Source of the DNA: Flectobacillus sp049240685
GTDB lineage: Bacteria; Bacteroidota; Bacteroidia; Cytophagales; Spirosomataceae
Length of the DNA: 64,000 nucleotides
Reading direction: 5' to 3'
Assembly (NCBI RefSeq): GCF_049240685.1
Contig: NZ_JBMLSD010000259.1
Span: 6,033-70,032, forward strand
Positions within the stretch are counted from its first letter, which is position 1. Each line of letters begins with the position of its first letter. Shown piece by piece: positions 18,268 through 26,851 of this stretch. Made by a program: the position numbers and the translations under genes. The notes beneath the pieces are model-generated. The model saw only the letters and a program-made list of their open reading frames with translations. It did no database searches and had not been told where the DNA came from.

Positions 18268-18407
18268 TCCACAAACTTGTTTTTTTGAGTTTTATGATAA
18301 AAATTTGAGATATGAAAAACGTCTTTCAAAAATGCCTAATCTAATACGCTGGACGCAGATGATATTGGAGGGTAGCGAAATGGTTCTATTTTTTAAATTT
18401 AACGATA

Positions 18408-18602
18408 ATGAAAAAAATCATCAGAGTTTCAGTATTACTTTCAATTTTTAGTATGGGGAGTCTAAGTATTGTAGATGCTAGTTGCCCAGCGAATAAAACA
18501 ATGAAACGAAAAGGAGTGATTTCCCAATCTTTCTATACTATTTCTCAATGTCCACTTGAAAGTGGAAATGATTATTGTTGTGTTGCAGAGGCTCAATGTT
18601 AA
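18408..18602 (+). CDS. Small secreted cysteine-rich peptide
   Basis: A 64-residue product with a clear signal sequence (basic MKKIIR, hydrophobic core VSVLLSIFSMGSLSI, likely cleavage after VDA). The mature part of about 40 residues holds five Cys, including SQCPLES and a terminal DYCCVAEAQC, so disulfides or Cys-based modification are likely. I do not recognise the family. The layout (small leader-bearing Cys peptide, then a propeller lipoprotein and a thioredoxin-like lipoprotein) resembles Bacteroidota NVEALA peptide loci, but the NVEALA motif itself is not present. A strong hairpin follows the gene, as is common after abundant peptide genes. Confidence 0.65.
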   Translation: MKKIIRVSVLLSIFSMGSLSIVDASCPANKTMKRKGVISQSFYTISQCPLESGNDYCCVAEAQC

Positions 18603-18707
18603 TGAAGTTTTAGTGTTCTGTATTTAATCGACACATGTTAACTAGAAAACCTCAGAAATAAAGTACTGGTCATAAACAAATATTACTCAAAGGTTTAGTT
18701 TTATTTA

Positions 18708-18750
18708 ATAAACAAAGTAGGTTGTTTCAAAAGCAACTTACTTTGTTTAT
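18708..18750 (+). terminator. Long hairpin between the peptide and propeller genes (possible attenuator)
   Basis: 17-bp stem: ATAAACAAAGTAGGTTG at 18708-18724 and its complement (one G-T wobble) at 18734-18750. No T run follows, so it may stabilise the peptide mRNA 3' end or only partly terminate, lowering expression of the genes downstream. Confidence 0.65.
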
Positions 18751-18790
18751 CAACTAAAATAGTTTTGCCCGTAAACAAATTTAAAACAAA

Positions 18791-20005
18791 ATGCGACTAA
18801 AAAATTGGCATTCTCGTGCTCGTGGTATTGTAATGGCTCAAGCCTTCTTGTTATTAGTTACATTGGTAAGTTGTCATTCTGAAAACGCTAATACATCAAA
18901 TAGTGAGGGGAGTTATAAATCTACATTAGTGGATTCTATTATTGTCAGTAAAGATTCTGGTTCTATCGGAGAACTTGCGATTACTGATTATGATTCTACC
19001 AAACATACCTATTTGGCGTATGACTGGCGCAAAAAAGAAATTCTTGAGTTTTCGGAAAAAGGCAAAGTAATTCATAATTTCTCAATCACAGGTGAGGGAC
19101 CCAATGATTGTGGTTTGGATATTGCCGCAATTTGTTACTTAAAGAAAGATAGTTTGGCTGTTATAGGAACAAAAGGCTTGTTCATATACAACCTTGCTGG
19201 CAAACAACTATTCAAAGTGGGGCGCCCAGGTTTGTATCCCAATGGATTATCCTATAAACTCTCGGTGATGGGTGAATATGGTAAGAGAAATTTTCTATCA
19301 AATACGATAGATTTGATGACAATGAATGGAGGAGAAGTAGAAAAGCAATCCACTTACACAACGGCTAAAAACCTGCTATTGATTAACCCTCAAGATAAGA
19401 AATTTATCCGCACTGCTCCTTTTGAAAGAGGCAGTATCTACTTGAATAAGGAAGTATATTTCCCAAGTGGTTTATCTTCCTATTGTGTAGATCCAGCTAA
19501 AAAAGAGGTTTATGTTATCTATTTATTTGATCCAAATATATATCACTATAAATGGGAATTAGATACTTTAAAATTTTTGAATAAAATAGCTTTTCAGCCA
19601 ATAGGGTATTCGCAACCCAAGGGGGTTCCTTATGAGAAAAGAATAAATAGTCTCGATAATATTAAAAATCAAATTACTAATACACAGATTCAAGACGTAT
19701 TTTGCACCAATCATAATCTGTTCGTAGAATCTACAAAGAATTTAGAAGTAGATAAAATCAACGAGATGAAATCCCTTATAGAAATAAACGCATTTATTGG
19801 CAGTCACCCTAGTTTTCAATTGAGCTTGCACGTTATTTCTAAGGATGGGTCTGAAAAAGAATATGATTCCATATTTCCTTCGAACGTGGGTTATATTCAA
19901 TATATTCATGACACAAAAAAGGTTTTAGCCCAGCATTTTAATTTGGAGTCTGAAGAAAAACCTAATCGAACTACTATTTTAATATACGATATAACCCGAA
20001 AATAA
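18791..20005 (+). CDS. Lipoprotein with predicted 6-bladed beta-propeller (DUF4221/BF3164-like)
   Basis: A 404-residue protein with a basic N-terminus (MRLKNWHSRARG), a hydrophobic stretch and the lipobox LVTLVSC at about residues 23-29, so it is envelope-anchored. The mature part shows repeated blade-like strands such as HTYLAYDWRKKEILEFSEKG and LFIYNLAGKQLFKVG, as in the 6-bladed propeller lipoproteins of Bacteroidota. An internal ATG at 18833 is an alternative start that would keep the lipobox. The thioredoxin-like gene overlaps its stop by one base (TAATG), so the two are translationally coupled. Function unknown; a sensing or peptide-binding role is inference. Confidence 0.7.
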   Translation: MRLKNWHSRARGIVMAQAFLLLVTLVSCHSENANTSNSEGSYKSTLVDSIIVSKDSGSIGELAITDYDSTKHTYLAYDWRKKEILEFSEKGKVIHNFSITGEGPNDCGLDIAAICYLKKDSLAVIGTKGLFIYNLAGKQLFKVGRPGLYPNGLSYKLSVMGEYGKRNFLSNTIDLMTMNGGEVEKQSTYTTAKNLLLINPQDKKFIRTAPFERGSIYLNKEVYFPSGLSSYCVDPAKKEVYVIYLFDPNIYHYKWELDTLKFLNKIAFQPIGYSQPKGVPYEKRINSLDNIKNQITNTQIQDVFCTNHNLFVESTKNLEVDKINEMKSLIEINAFIGSHPSFQLSLHVISKDGSEKEYDSIFPSNVGYIQYIHDTKKVLAQHFNLESEEKPNRTTILIYDITRK

Positions 20006-20415
20006 TGCTTAGATTTTTTACTTGTATCTCATTTATTCTCCTCATTTTAAGTTCTTGTGGAAATAAAAGAACGCCTCTCCAAGATGTAGAAAAGCACCTA
20101 AATAATCTGATTGATGAAGATTCATCAAAAACGGTCATTATCATCAGTGATATAGATTGCGTTACCTGTCTAGAATATATTACGCCTAAATTAGATACAC
20201 TTTCTAAACCTCTTTTAGGAATATTTCTGGCAAGTCAAAAAAAGTCGAATAAAAATTATAGCGACTGGATTAATGAAACAAGAAACAAAGTAAAATGGCA
20301 AACGTCTTCGGATATTCCTTTAGCTAATTCATTAACAATTTTATTGGCAAACAATCCCAAACCAAGTTTTTTTGAATTTAGAAATAAAAAAATTGTTAGA
20401 TGGGGAACATTATGA
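20005..20415 (+). CDS. Thioredoxin-fold-like lipoprotein with CVTC motif
   Basis: A 136-residue lipoprotein (lipobox LILSSC, Cys near residue 18). The segment KTVIIISDIDCVTCLEYI places a CxxC motif (C52, C55) at the end of a beta strand, as in thioredoxin-like redox proteins, and later SLTILLANNPKPSFFEFRNK resembles the thioredoxin strand with cis-Pro and the following beta hairpin. It starts on the last base of the propeller gene stop. Together with the Cys-rich peptide upstream it suggests disulfide or thiol chemistry outside the cytoplasm, which is inference. Confidence 0.7.
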   Translation: MLRFFTCISFILLILSSCGNKRTPLQDVEKHLNNLIDEDSSKTVIIISDIDCVTCLEYITPKLDTLSKPLLGIFLASQKKSNKNYSDWINETRNKVKWQTSSDIPLANSLTILLANNPKPSFFEFRNKKIVRWGTL

Positions 20416-20641
20416 GCGTAAAGCAATTATAAAAGATCCTATCCTTCTATGTTGAAGCATTTTATATTTGGCTTTTTACGACACTAAAAGAATTATCAAT
20501 ACTTGTAGATGGGCTGAATGCTCAGATGATAGAGAATATTAGAGCTAGCTTACAGAGTATTAAAAATAAAATATAGATGATGTGGTTATTCTCACCTATC
20601 TTGTGTGGCTGAAACTATCATAATCTTTCTGAAAAAACTTA

Positions 20642-21760
20642 ATGCAAAAATCAATTTTAACAGCATTTCTACTACTCATACTAACCGCCTGCCAACCTAG
20701 CGACAGCGAAAAAACAAAAGAAGAAGAAGGGAAATCAAAAGCTCTTCAAACTTCCGAAACCGTCGTTACGGTTAAGTTGGCAGAAAGTAAAATCAAATCT
20801 TTTCCTCTACAAGTGATGGCTACAGGTAAGGTGACAACCCTTACTCAAGCCAACATTAATTTTAAAACTACAGGGGTTATTGAAAAAATACTGGTACAAA
20901 ATAGCTCAACCGTAAAGGCTGGGCAAGTATTGGCAGTGTTGGATAATGCCCAACAGCGAATAGCGTTGCAACAAGCTCAGGACAATTTGCAGGATACTAG
21001 AGTAGAACTAAATAAATTATTGTTGGAATTTGGTGGTAAAGACCGCGACACAACTTCGGTATCCCATCGCATCTTGGAAAATATCAAAGCTAAAAGTGGT
21101 ATCACCAAAGCCCTCACTAACGTCTATGATGCCCGTCTAAAACTAGAAAACACCTATCTCAAAGCTCCCTTCGCAGGGATTGTTGCCAATCTGAAAACCA
21201 AAGCCTATAACCCCTCCTCTGCTACCGAGCCTTTTTGTACCATATTGAACCGTGAAAGTTTGGTGGTAGAAGTTGCCATTTTAGAGTCAGAGCTAGGTGT
21301 CATTACCTTAGGACAAATAGCCAAGATAAAATCATTGGCATATTCAGAGAGAAATTATGTAGGCAAAGTCTCCGAAATAAATCCTGTAGTCAATGCACAA
21401 GGATTGGTATTGATAAAAGTTCGCGTCCAAAACCCAGACCAATATCTCTTGGAAGGTATGAACGCCCAAGTAATCATTGAGAAAAATCTCCAAAATCAAA
21501 TTGTGATTCCCAAAGAAGCTATAGTAGAAAGGTCAGGCAAAAAAGTGGTTTTTGTCTATGAAAGTGGTCTTGCCAAATGGAATTATGTTACGGTTGCCCA
21601 CGAAAACAGCCAAGAAGTAGCTATCTCGGAGGGTTTGAGAACAGGGCAAAAAGTAATAATAGAAGGAAATCTCAACCTAGGGCATGATGCTAAGGTTTTG
21701 ATTAATGAAGGGGATGGAAGGAATGAAGAAATGAAGAGAATGAAGAGAATGAAGGAATGA
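20642..21760 (+). CDS. RND efflux periplasmic adaptor subunit (membrane fusion protein), lipid-anchored
   Basis: Links an RND permease to an outer-membrane channel. The 372-residue product has lipobox LLILTAC (Cys near residue 17), a lipoyl-like half motif VEKILVQNSSTVKAGQVLAVLDN split by an alpha hairpin, the second half TYLKAPFAGIVANLKTKA, a beta-barrel domain and a membrane-proximal domain (QIVIPKEAIVERSGKKVVFVY). The last residues, NEEMKRMKRMKE, are encoded by a purine-rich repeat tract, so the natural C-terminus has been replaced or extended by repeat DNA. A permease gene follows, but a four-helix-bundle gene sits between. No TolC-like gene is in the window. Confidence 0.92.
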   Translation: MQKSILTAFLLLILTACQPSDSEKTKEEEGKSKALQTSETVVTVKLAESKIKSFPLQVMATGKVTTLTQANINFKTTGVIEKILVQNSSTVKAGQVLAVLDNAQQRIALQQAQDNLQDTRVELNKLLLEFGGKDRDTTSVSHRILENIKAKSGITKALTNVYDARLKLENTYLKAPFAGIVANLKTKAYNPSSATEPFCTILNRESLVVEVAILESELGVITLGQIAKIKSLAYSERNYVGKVSEINPVVNAQGLVLIKVRVQNPDQYLLEGMNAQVIIEKNLQNQIVIPKEAIVERSGKKVVFVYESGLAKWNYVTVAHENSQEVAISEGLRTGQKVIIEGNLNLGHDAKVLINEGDGRNEEMKRMKRMKE

Positions 21761-21830
21761 AAAGAAGGAAGGAATGAAGGGGATGAAGGAAGAAATGAAA
21801 AGAAGGAAGGAATGAAGGGGATGAAGGAAA
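21707..21830 (+). repeat. Purine-rich GAATGAAG repeat tract, left side of the four-helix-bundle gene
   Basis: About 124 bp of almost pure purine plus T built from GAATGAAG/GGATGAAG units, with a 38-bp period repeated about twice (from 21756 and from 21794). It encodes the odd tail of the adaptor. Confidence 0.9.
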
Positions 21831-21863
21831 TTTGGGGGTTAGAAATTAAAACAAAATAGTTCT

Positions 21864-22229
21864 ATGAAGGAGAATATAATTGCTGAAAAGACCTTCAGGT
21901 TTGCTGTGAGGATTGTAAAATTGGGGCAGTATTTGATGAATGAAAAAAAGGAGTTTATTCTCTCTAAACAAATCATACGAAGTGGCACCAGTATAGGAGC
22001 AAATATCGAAGAAGCGGACGGCGGACAGTCAAAAGCTGACTTTATTGCCAAATGTCAAATAAGTTATAAAGAAGCAAAAGAAACCAAATACTGGCTTCGC
22101 CTTTTGGAAGCTACAGGTTACATTGAAACCAATTTAGCCAATTCTCTATTGAACGACGCTCAAGAAATTATCAGAATTATTCAATCTATTTTAAAAACAG
22201 CAAAGGAAAACGTTAATAGAAATAAATGA
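21864..22229 (+). CDS. Four-helix-bundle protein of the 23S rRNA intervening-sequence protein family
   Basis: A 121-residue helical protein of the S23/IVP family, first found as ORFs inside intervening sequences of 23S rRNA and related to Avd proteins of diversity-generating retroelements. The conserved core is visible: FRFAVRIVKLGQYL, then LSKQIIRSGTSIGANIEEAD (the family signature around residues 33-52), AKCQISYKEAKETKYWLRLL and a final long helix. Here it is inside an efflux operon, not in rRNA. Low-complexity tracts flank it on both sides, complementary in composition. Function of free-standing members is unknown. Confidence 0.9.
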   Translation: MKENIIAEKTFRFAVRIVKLGQYLMNEKKEFILSKQIIRSGTSIGANIEEADGGQSKADFIAKCQISYKEAKETKYWLRLLEATGYIETNLANSLLNDAQEIIRIIQSILKTAKENVNRNK

Positions 22230-22312
22230 AGAAAATAAAAAGAAATGAAGAGAATGAAGAAAATGAAGGAATGAAGAAAATGAAGGAATGGAAAGAATGA
22301 AGAAATGAAAAA
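22226..22312 (+). repeat. Purine-rich repeat tract, right side of the four-helix-bundle gene
   Basis: GAATGAAG-type units including a 17-bp unit (GAAGAAAATGAAGGAAT) repeated twice. It starts at the stop codon of the four-helix-bundle gene. Confidence 0.85.
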
Positions 22313-22344
22313 TCTCTAGAATAGAAAATAATTGTTTCGTCTAC

Positions 22345-22457
22345 TTAATTCCTTTCATTTCTTAATTATTCATTTCCTTCATTCTTTTCATTATTCATTT
22401 ATTCATTCTTTTCACTATTCATTTCCTTCATTCTTTTCACTATTCATTTCCTTCATT
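22345..22457 (+). repeat. Pyrimidine-rich CTTCATTC repeat tract upstream of the second permease
   Basis: Complementary in sequence to the purine tracts. It includes an exact 25-bp unit repeated twice (22405-22429 and 22430-22454, beginning ATTCTTTTCACTATTC). It ends 7 bp before the permease ATG. Confidence 0.9.
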
Positions 22458-22463
22458 TAAAAA

Positions 22464-25400
22464 ATGGTACATTTTTTACTACATCGCCCCATAGCCGTAC
22501 TGATTACTACCTTTGCAATGATGGTTTTGGGCTTGGTAACATTTAATCAAATTCCAGTTTCGTTGCTTCCTGATATTGCTATTCCTGAAATTACGGTACA
22601 GGTAAGCTATCCCAATGCCTCTGCTCGTGAACTGCAAAAAACGATTGTAAAACCCCTCAGAAATCAATTACAACAAGTAAATCACCTATCAGACCTCGAA
22701 GCTGAAACTCAAGATGGTTTGGCAATCATCAAACTTCGTTTTGACTTTGGAACCAATATCAATCTTGCCTATATCGAAACCAATGAAAAAATTGATGGAA
22801 TCATGGGTCAATTACCCCGTGAAATAGAACGCCCAAAGGTAATCAAAGCGGGTGCAGGAGATATCCCAGTTTTTAATTTGAACGTTACACAAAAAGGGCA
22901 AAATGGGGGTTTTGATTTACAACTTTCTGAATTTTGTGAGAATGTGCTTCGTAGAAGAATTGAACAAATGAAAGAAGTGGCTTTGGTGGATATGACGGGA
23001 CTTTCAAAACCTGAAGTAATCATTATTCCAGACCGTTCAAAACTCCAAAGCCTTGGTATTACAGAGCAAATTCTAGCACAGACGTTACAAAAAAACAACA
23101 TTGAATTAGGAAATTTATTAGTAAAGGATGGGCAATATCAATACAATATCCGCTTTGCTTCTACCCTAAAAACACAGGCAGATATTGAAAATATTTACCT
23201 AAAAATTGGCGATATTCAGAATGGTAGTGAAAGAGTTTTACAGCTAAAAGACCTTGCAAAAGTTAGTATTCAAGAACAAAAACTAAGGGGGCTTTATACT
23301 TTCAATGGAAAACGTGCAGTATGTCTATCAATCATCAAACAATCAGATACACAGTTACTCAAGCTCAGAAAAGAGTTAAATACCCAAATAGAACATTTTA
23401 AAGAAGATTATCCACAACTAGAATTTAGTATTAGCCAAGACCAAACAGAGTTATTGGATCTGTCTATCAACAATCTCATTGGTAATATTTTGTTTGGAGG
23501 TTTGTGTACATTCGTAATGATATTTTTCTTTATGAATGACCTAAAAACGCCTATCCTCATTGGTATTGTCATTCCTGTTTCATTGGTTGTTACTTTTCTT
23601 TGCTTCTATCTTTTTCATATTTCTATTAATATTGTTTCATTAGCGGGTTTGGTATTGGGCATTGGAGAAATCATAGATTCTGCCATCATTGTTATTGAAA
23701 ATATTGAGCAATACCGAGAAGAAGGTCACCCTCTTGACGAAGCCTGTATCGACGGCACACAGGAGGTTATTATGCCTTTGTTTACCTCTATTCTAACAAA
23801 TTCAGCCGTATTTTTACCTCTCATTTTTATTAGTGGTATTGCAGGGGCATTATTCTTTGACCAAGCCATTGCTGTGTCTCTATCGCTGGGAATCTCCTTG
23901 TTATGCTCTTATACACTGATACCTGTTTTGTATCGATTATTCTACCTAAAAGAAGAGCGTTTGAAGGGGTTTGTCCCAAAGAAAATCACATGGCTTATGC
24001 GCCAATCCGAAAGGCTATATGACAACCTTCTTGATTTAGTCTTTAGGCAAAAAGTATTGATGTTCGCTTTTTTTATTTTCCTAATTGTGGTTGCTATTCC
24101 TATTTTTATCAATCTAGAAAAACGAGGAATGCCCATTATCAGTAGAACGGAATTAGAAGCTAAAATTGATTGGAACGAAGCTATTACCATAGAAGAAAAT
24201 AATCGTAGGATTAATCAAGTGATTAGTCATATTATTCCAAATACCAACAAAAGTCTCATAGTTAGCGCCTTTGTTGGGCAGCAACAATTTCTGCTAAATC
24301 GAGAATTGCAACAAAATTTCAATGAATCATTACTAAATATTAAGGCAAAATCTAACGAAGAATTTGAGAAGACAAAAGAAGAAATTGAACGTTTTATCAA
24401 GGCAAAATATCCTAATGCTATTGCTTCTTTTGGAGCGTCTAAAAACGTATTTGAAGCCTTATTCAATACATCAGAATTTCCTCTACAAGCTCGTGTTGTA
24501 AGCAACAACAAAGCGGAAGTCCCTGATAATCAAACCATATCGCAAGTATGGCATCAGTTAAAGCAAAAGGGTTTTGTAACCTCACAACCTTCTCTACAAA
24601 GTAGGGTTTACATTCAGGTTTTAACCGAAAAAATATTATACTATGATGTTAGTTATGAACGGGTTGTGGAAGTTTTGAAAACCATTTTTAACGAGAATAA
24701 TCTGGGTAGCTTAAAAGCTGAACAAAGATATATTCCTATTTTATTGGGTAGTCAATCTCAACCAATTGATGCCTTGATACAAAACGCCACTGTGCTTAGC
24801 AATAAAGGGCAAATTTTACCCATCAAGGAACTGATTAGTATTTCAAATCAGAAAGATTACAAATCTTTCTTTTCAGGAAAAAATGGAGAATTTATACCGT
24901 TTGATTTTAATTTGACTAATCAAGAAATACCCGAAGCTAAAGAGGCAATTCAAAAAGTCATCTTGAAAGATACTAATTTGAGCGTAAGTTTTACAGGAGG
25001 GTACTTTCGTAATTTAGATTTTGTGAAGGAATTGGGCATTATCATCTTGGTAGCAATCGCATTACTTTACTTTATTCTCACAGCTCAATTTGAGTCTTTA
25101 GTCCAACCCTTAATCGTCATGCTAACCATTGCTTTTGGACTGACGGGAGCAATGCTTTTATTGTTTTTTGTTGGAAATAGTATCAATATTATGTCTGCAA
25201 TTGGTATGATTGTTTTGATTGGAATTTTAGATAATGATTCCATCCTAAAAATTGATACGATGAATCGATCAAAAGATACAATGTCTCTAATTGAAGCTAT
25301 AAAACTATCTGGTAAACGTAGGCTAAAATCTCAATTAATGACCTTCCTGACCACTATTTTAGGGTTATTGCCAGTATTGTTTTCATCAGGACTTGGTGCA

Positions 25401-25520
25401 GAGCTTCAAAAACCCTTAGCACTTTCGGTGATTGGAGGCATGTGCTTAGGTTTATTTATTTCAATGTCATTTATTCCGCTGATTTATTGGTTTATGTACA
25501 GTCGAAAAGTACAAGAATGA
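22464..25520 (+). CDS. RND-family efflux permease (ACR_tran), second of two
   Basis: A 1018-residue inner-membrane exporter. TM1 (PIAVLITTFAMMVLGLVTF) includes the usual N-terminal layout; porter-domain motifs such as ITVQVSYPNASARELQ follow; TM4 has GIGEIIDSAIIVIENIE near residues 399-415 with one conserved Asp; the C-terminal half has TM8-TM12 with GMIVLIGILDNDSILKID. It should work with the adaptor gene at 20642, with which it probably shares a transcript despite the inserted four-helix-bundle gene. The start at 22464 directly follows a pyrimidine repeat tract, so its translation signal is set by that tract. Substrate unknown. Confidence 0.93.
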   Translation: MVHFLLHRPIAVLITTFAMMVLGLVTFNQIPVSLLPDIAIPEITVQVSYPNASARELQKTIVKPLRNQLQQVNHLSDLEAETQDGLAIIKLRFDFGTNINLAYIETNEKIDGIMGQLPREIERPKVIKAGAGDIPVFNLNVTQKGQNGGFDLQLSEFCENVLRRRIEQMKEVALVDMTGLSKPEVIIIPDRSKLQSLGITEQILAQTLQKNNIELGNLLVKDGQYQYNIRFASTLKTQADIENIYLKIGDIQNGSERVLQLKDLAKVSIQEQKLRGLYTFNGKRAVCLSIIKQSDTQLLKLRKELNTQIEHFKEDYPQLEFSISQDQTELLDLSINNLIGNILFGGLCTFVMIFFFMNDLKTPILIGIVIPVSLVVTFLCFYLFHISINIVSLAGLVLGIGEIIDSAIIVIENIEQYREEGHPLDEACIDGTQEVIMPLFTSILTNSAVFLPLIFISGIAGALFFDQAIAVSLSLGISLLCSYTLIPVLYRLFYLKEERLKGFVPKKITWLMRQSERLYDNLLDLVFRQKVLMFAFFIFLIVVAIPIFINLEKRGMPIISRTELEAKIDWNEAITIEENNRRINQVISHIIPNTNKSLIVSAFVGQQQFLLNRELQQNFNESLLNIKAKSNEEFEKTKEEIERFIKAKYPNAIASFGASKNVFEALFNTSEFPLQARVVSNNKAEVPDNQTISQVWHQLKQKGFVTSQPSLQSRVYIQVLTEKILYYDVSYERVVEVLKTIFNENNLGSLKAEQRYIPILLGSQSQPIDALIQNATVLSNKGQILPIKELISISNQKDYKSFFSGKNGEFIPFDFNLTNQEIPEAKEAIQKVILKDTNLSVSFTGGYFRNLDFVKELGIIILVAIALLYFILTAQFESLVQPLIVMLTIAFGLTGAMLLLFFVGNSINIMSAIGMIVLIGILDNDSILKIDTMNRSKDTMSLIEAIKLSGKRRLKSQLMTFLTTILGLLPVLFSSGLGAELQKPLALSVIGGMCLGLFISMSFIPLIYWFMYSRKVQE

Positions 25521-25543
25521 CCCCTAAATATTTTTAGTTACGA

Positions 25544-25594
25544 TAGGCATTAGGCTAAAAATTTAAAATATTTCTGAATTTTGCCTAATGCCTA
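25544..25594. repeat. Inverted repeat of the AGGCATTAGGC family at a convergent junction
   Basis: TAGGCATTAGGC (25544-25555) and GCCTAATGCCTA (25583-25594) are perfect complements with a 27-base loop. It lies between the convergent permease and alkene reductase genes and may act as a terminator or mRNA end. Confidence 0.8.
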
Positions 25595-25620
25595 CATGTT
25601 ATTCAACATGAGTCATACTT

Positions 25621-26742
25621 TTACCCATTCACCAACTGTCCTTCCTCATAAGTCTTCCAGTCTATATAGCCTTCCAAGGTCAAGCCATAATGTAGTGCTC
25701 GGTTGGGTGGGGTCATTGCCCAATTGTTTTTGAGGCGTTCCACCAAGTCGGGATTAGCGATAAAGTCCTCCCCAAAACCAGCCAAATCAATCAAATTACT
25801 CTCAACAAGTTCTTCTGATTTTTGACGATTCATTCCTCCTGCCAAAATCACTACGCCATTGTACCAAGTACGAAAACGCGCCAAGAATCCTTCAGGTAAA
25901 GCATAGCTACCTCTCGATTGTTGGTCCATGATGTGGATAAATGCAATACCACGTTTTGCCAGCTCTTCAGCGAGGTATTGATAGGTCGTCTCGATTTCAT
26001 CATAATGCGGCAATTCATGCAAACCACCATAAGGGGTCAAACGAATCGCCACTTTTGAAGCACCAATTTCGGCAATACAAGCATCTATGGCTTCAAGCAA
26101 AAATCTTGAGCGATTTTGAATCGTACCACCATATTCATCGGTACGATTGTTAATCATTGGATTTAAAAATTGCTCAATCAAATAACCATTTGCTCCGTGA
26201 AGCTCTACCCCATCAAAACCTGCCTCGATGGCATTTTTGGCTGCATTGGCAAAATCCTTTACTACCTCATTTACCTCTTCAGTCGTCAAAGCACGAGGTT
26301 TTGAGCACTTCACAAAAGTTTCTTTGCCATTTTCATCATATCCCCAAGCAAAAGAGTTTTCGGCTTGAATATCCGACGCTCCTACTGGCGCCTGACCATT
26401 GGGCTGATTGGATACGTGCGACACACGTCCAACATGCCACAACTGCGTAAAGATTTTAGTATCTTTTTGATGTACGGCTGAAGTTACTTTTTTCCAGCCT
26501 TCAACTTGTTCGGCAGTATAAAGCCCAGGAATATGTAACACTCCCATAGCAGTATTCGAAATAGCTGTTCCTTCGGTAATGATAAGTCCAGCGCCTGAAC
26601 GTTGCTGATAATACAGTGCATTATTATCGTTAGGAATGCCATCGAAATTGCGAGCACGTGTCATGGGTGCCATCACAATTCTATTTTTCAATGCCAATGT
26701 TCCAACCGTAGTTGGTTCGAATAGATTGATTGTTGGGTTCAT
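25621..26742 (-). CDS. Old Yellow Enzyme family alkene reductase (NADH:flavin oxidoreductase), paralogue 1
   Basis: A 373-residue FMN-dependent TIM-barrel enzyme that reduces activated C=C bonds or nitro compounds with NAD(P)H. Typical signatures are KNRIVMAPMTRARNFDG near the N-terminus, HVGRVSH near residue 103, the paired active-site stretch GFDGVELHGANGYLIEQFLN and RTDEYGGTIQNRSRFLLEA. It is followed on the same strand by a secreted DJ-1-like gene upstream and a second OYE; the three may form a redox or electrophile-stress cluster. The ATG at 26742 gives a normal N-terminus. Confidence 0.93.
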   Translation of the reverse strand: MNPTINLFEPTTVGTLALKNRIVMAPMTRARNFDGIPNDNNALYYQQRSGAGLIITEGTAISNTAMGVLHIPGLYTAEQVEGWKKVTSAVHQKDTKIFTQLWHVGRVSHVSNQPNGQAPVGASDIQAENSFAWGYDENGKETFVKCSKPRALTTEEVNEVVKDFANAAKNAIEAGFDGVELHGANGYLIEQFLNPMINNRTDEYGGTIQNRSRFLLEAIDACIAEIGASKVAIRLTPYGGLHELPHYDEIETTYQYLAEELAKRGIAFIHIMDQQSRGSYALPEGFLARFRTWYNGVVILAGGMNRQKSEELVESNLIDLAGFGEDFIANPDLVERLKNNWAMTPPNRALHYGLTLEGYIDWKTYEEGQLVNG

Positions 26743-26851
26743 TTTTGTAAGAGGGGTGAGTCACTAGGCACCAGTAGTTAGTTTTTTAAGTATTTACCAT
26801 AAAACTGATGCCTAATACCTCTTTGCCTATCCCCTGTTTTGAGTGAAAAAC

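Noticed and set aside
20416..20641. Gene remnant after the CxxC lipoprotein gene (open frame ending LQSIKNKI)
   Set aside because: About 44 codons with no start codon after the previous stop and no recognisable family; could be a relic but cannot be supported.
21707..22457. CRISPR-like or coding repeats around the four-helix-bundle gene
   Set aside because: Units are short, irregular purine or pyrimidine runs without spacers; they are low-complexity tracts, not an array.
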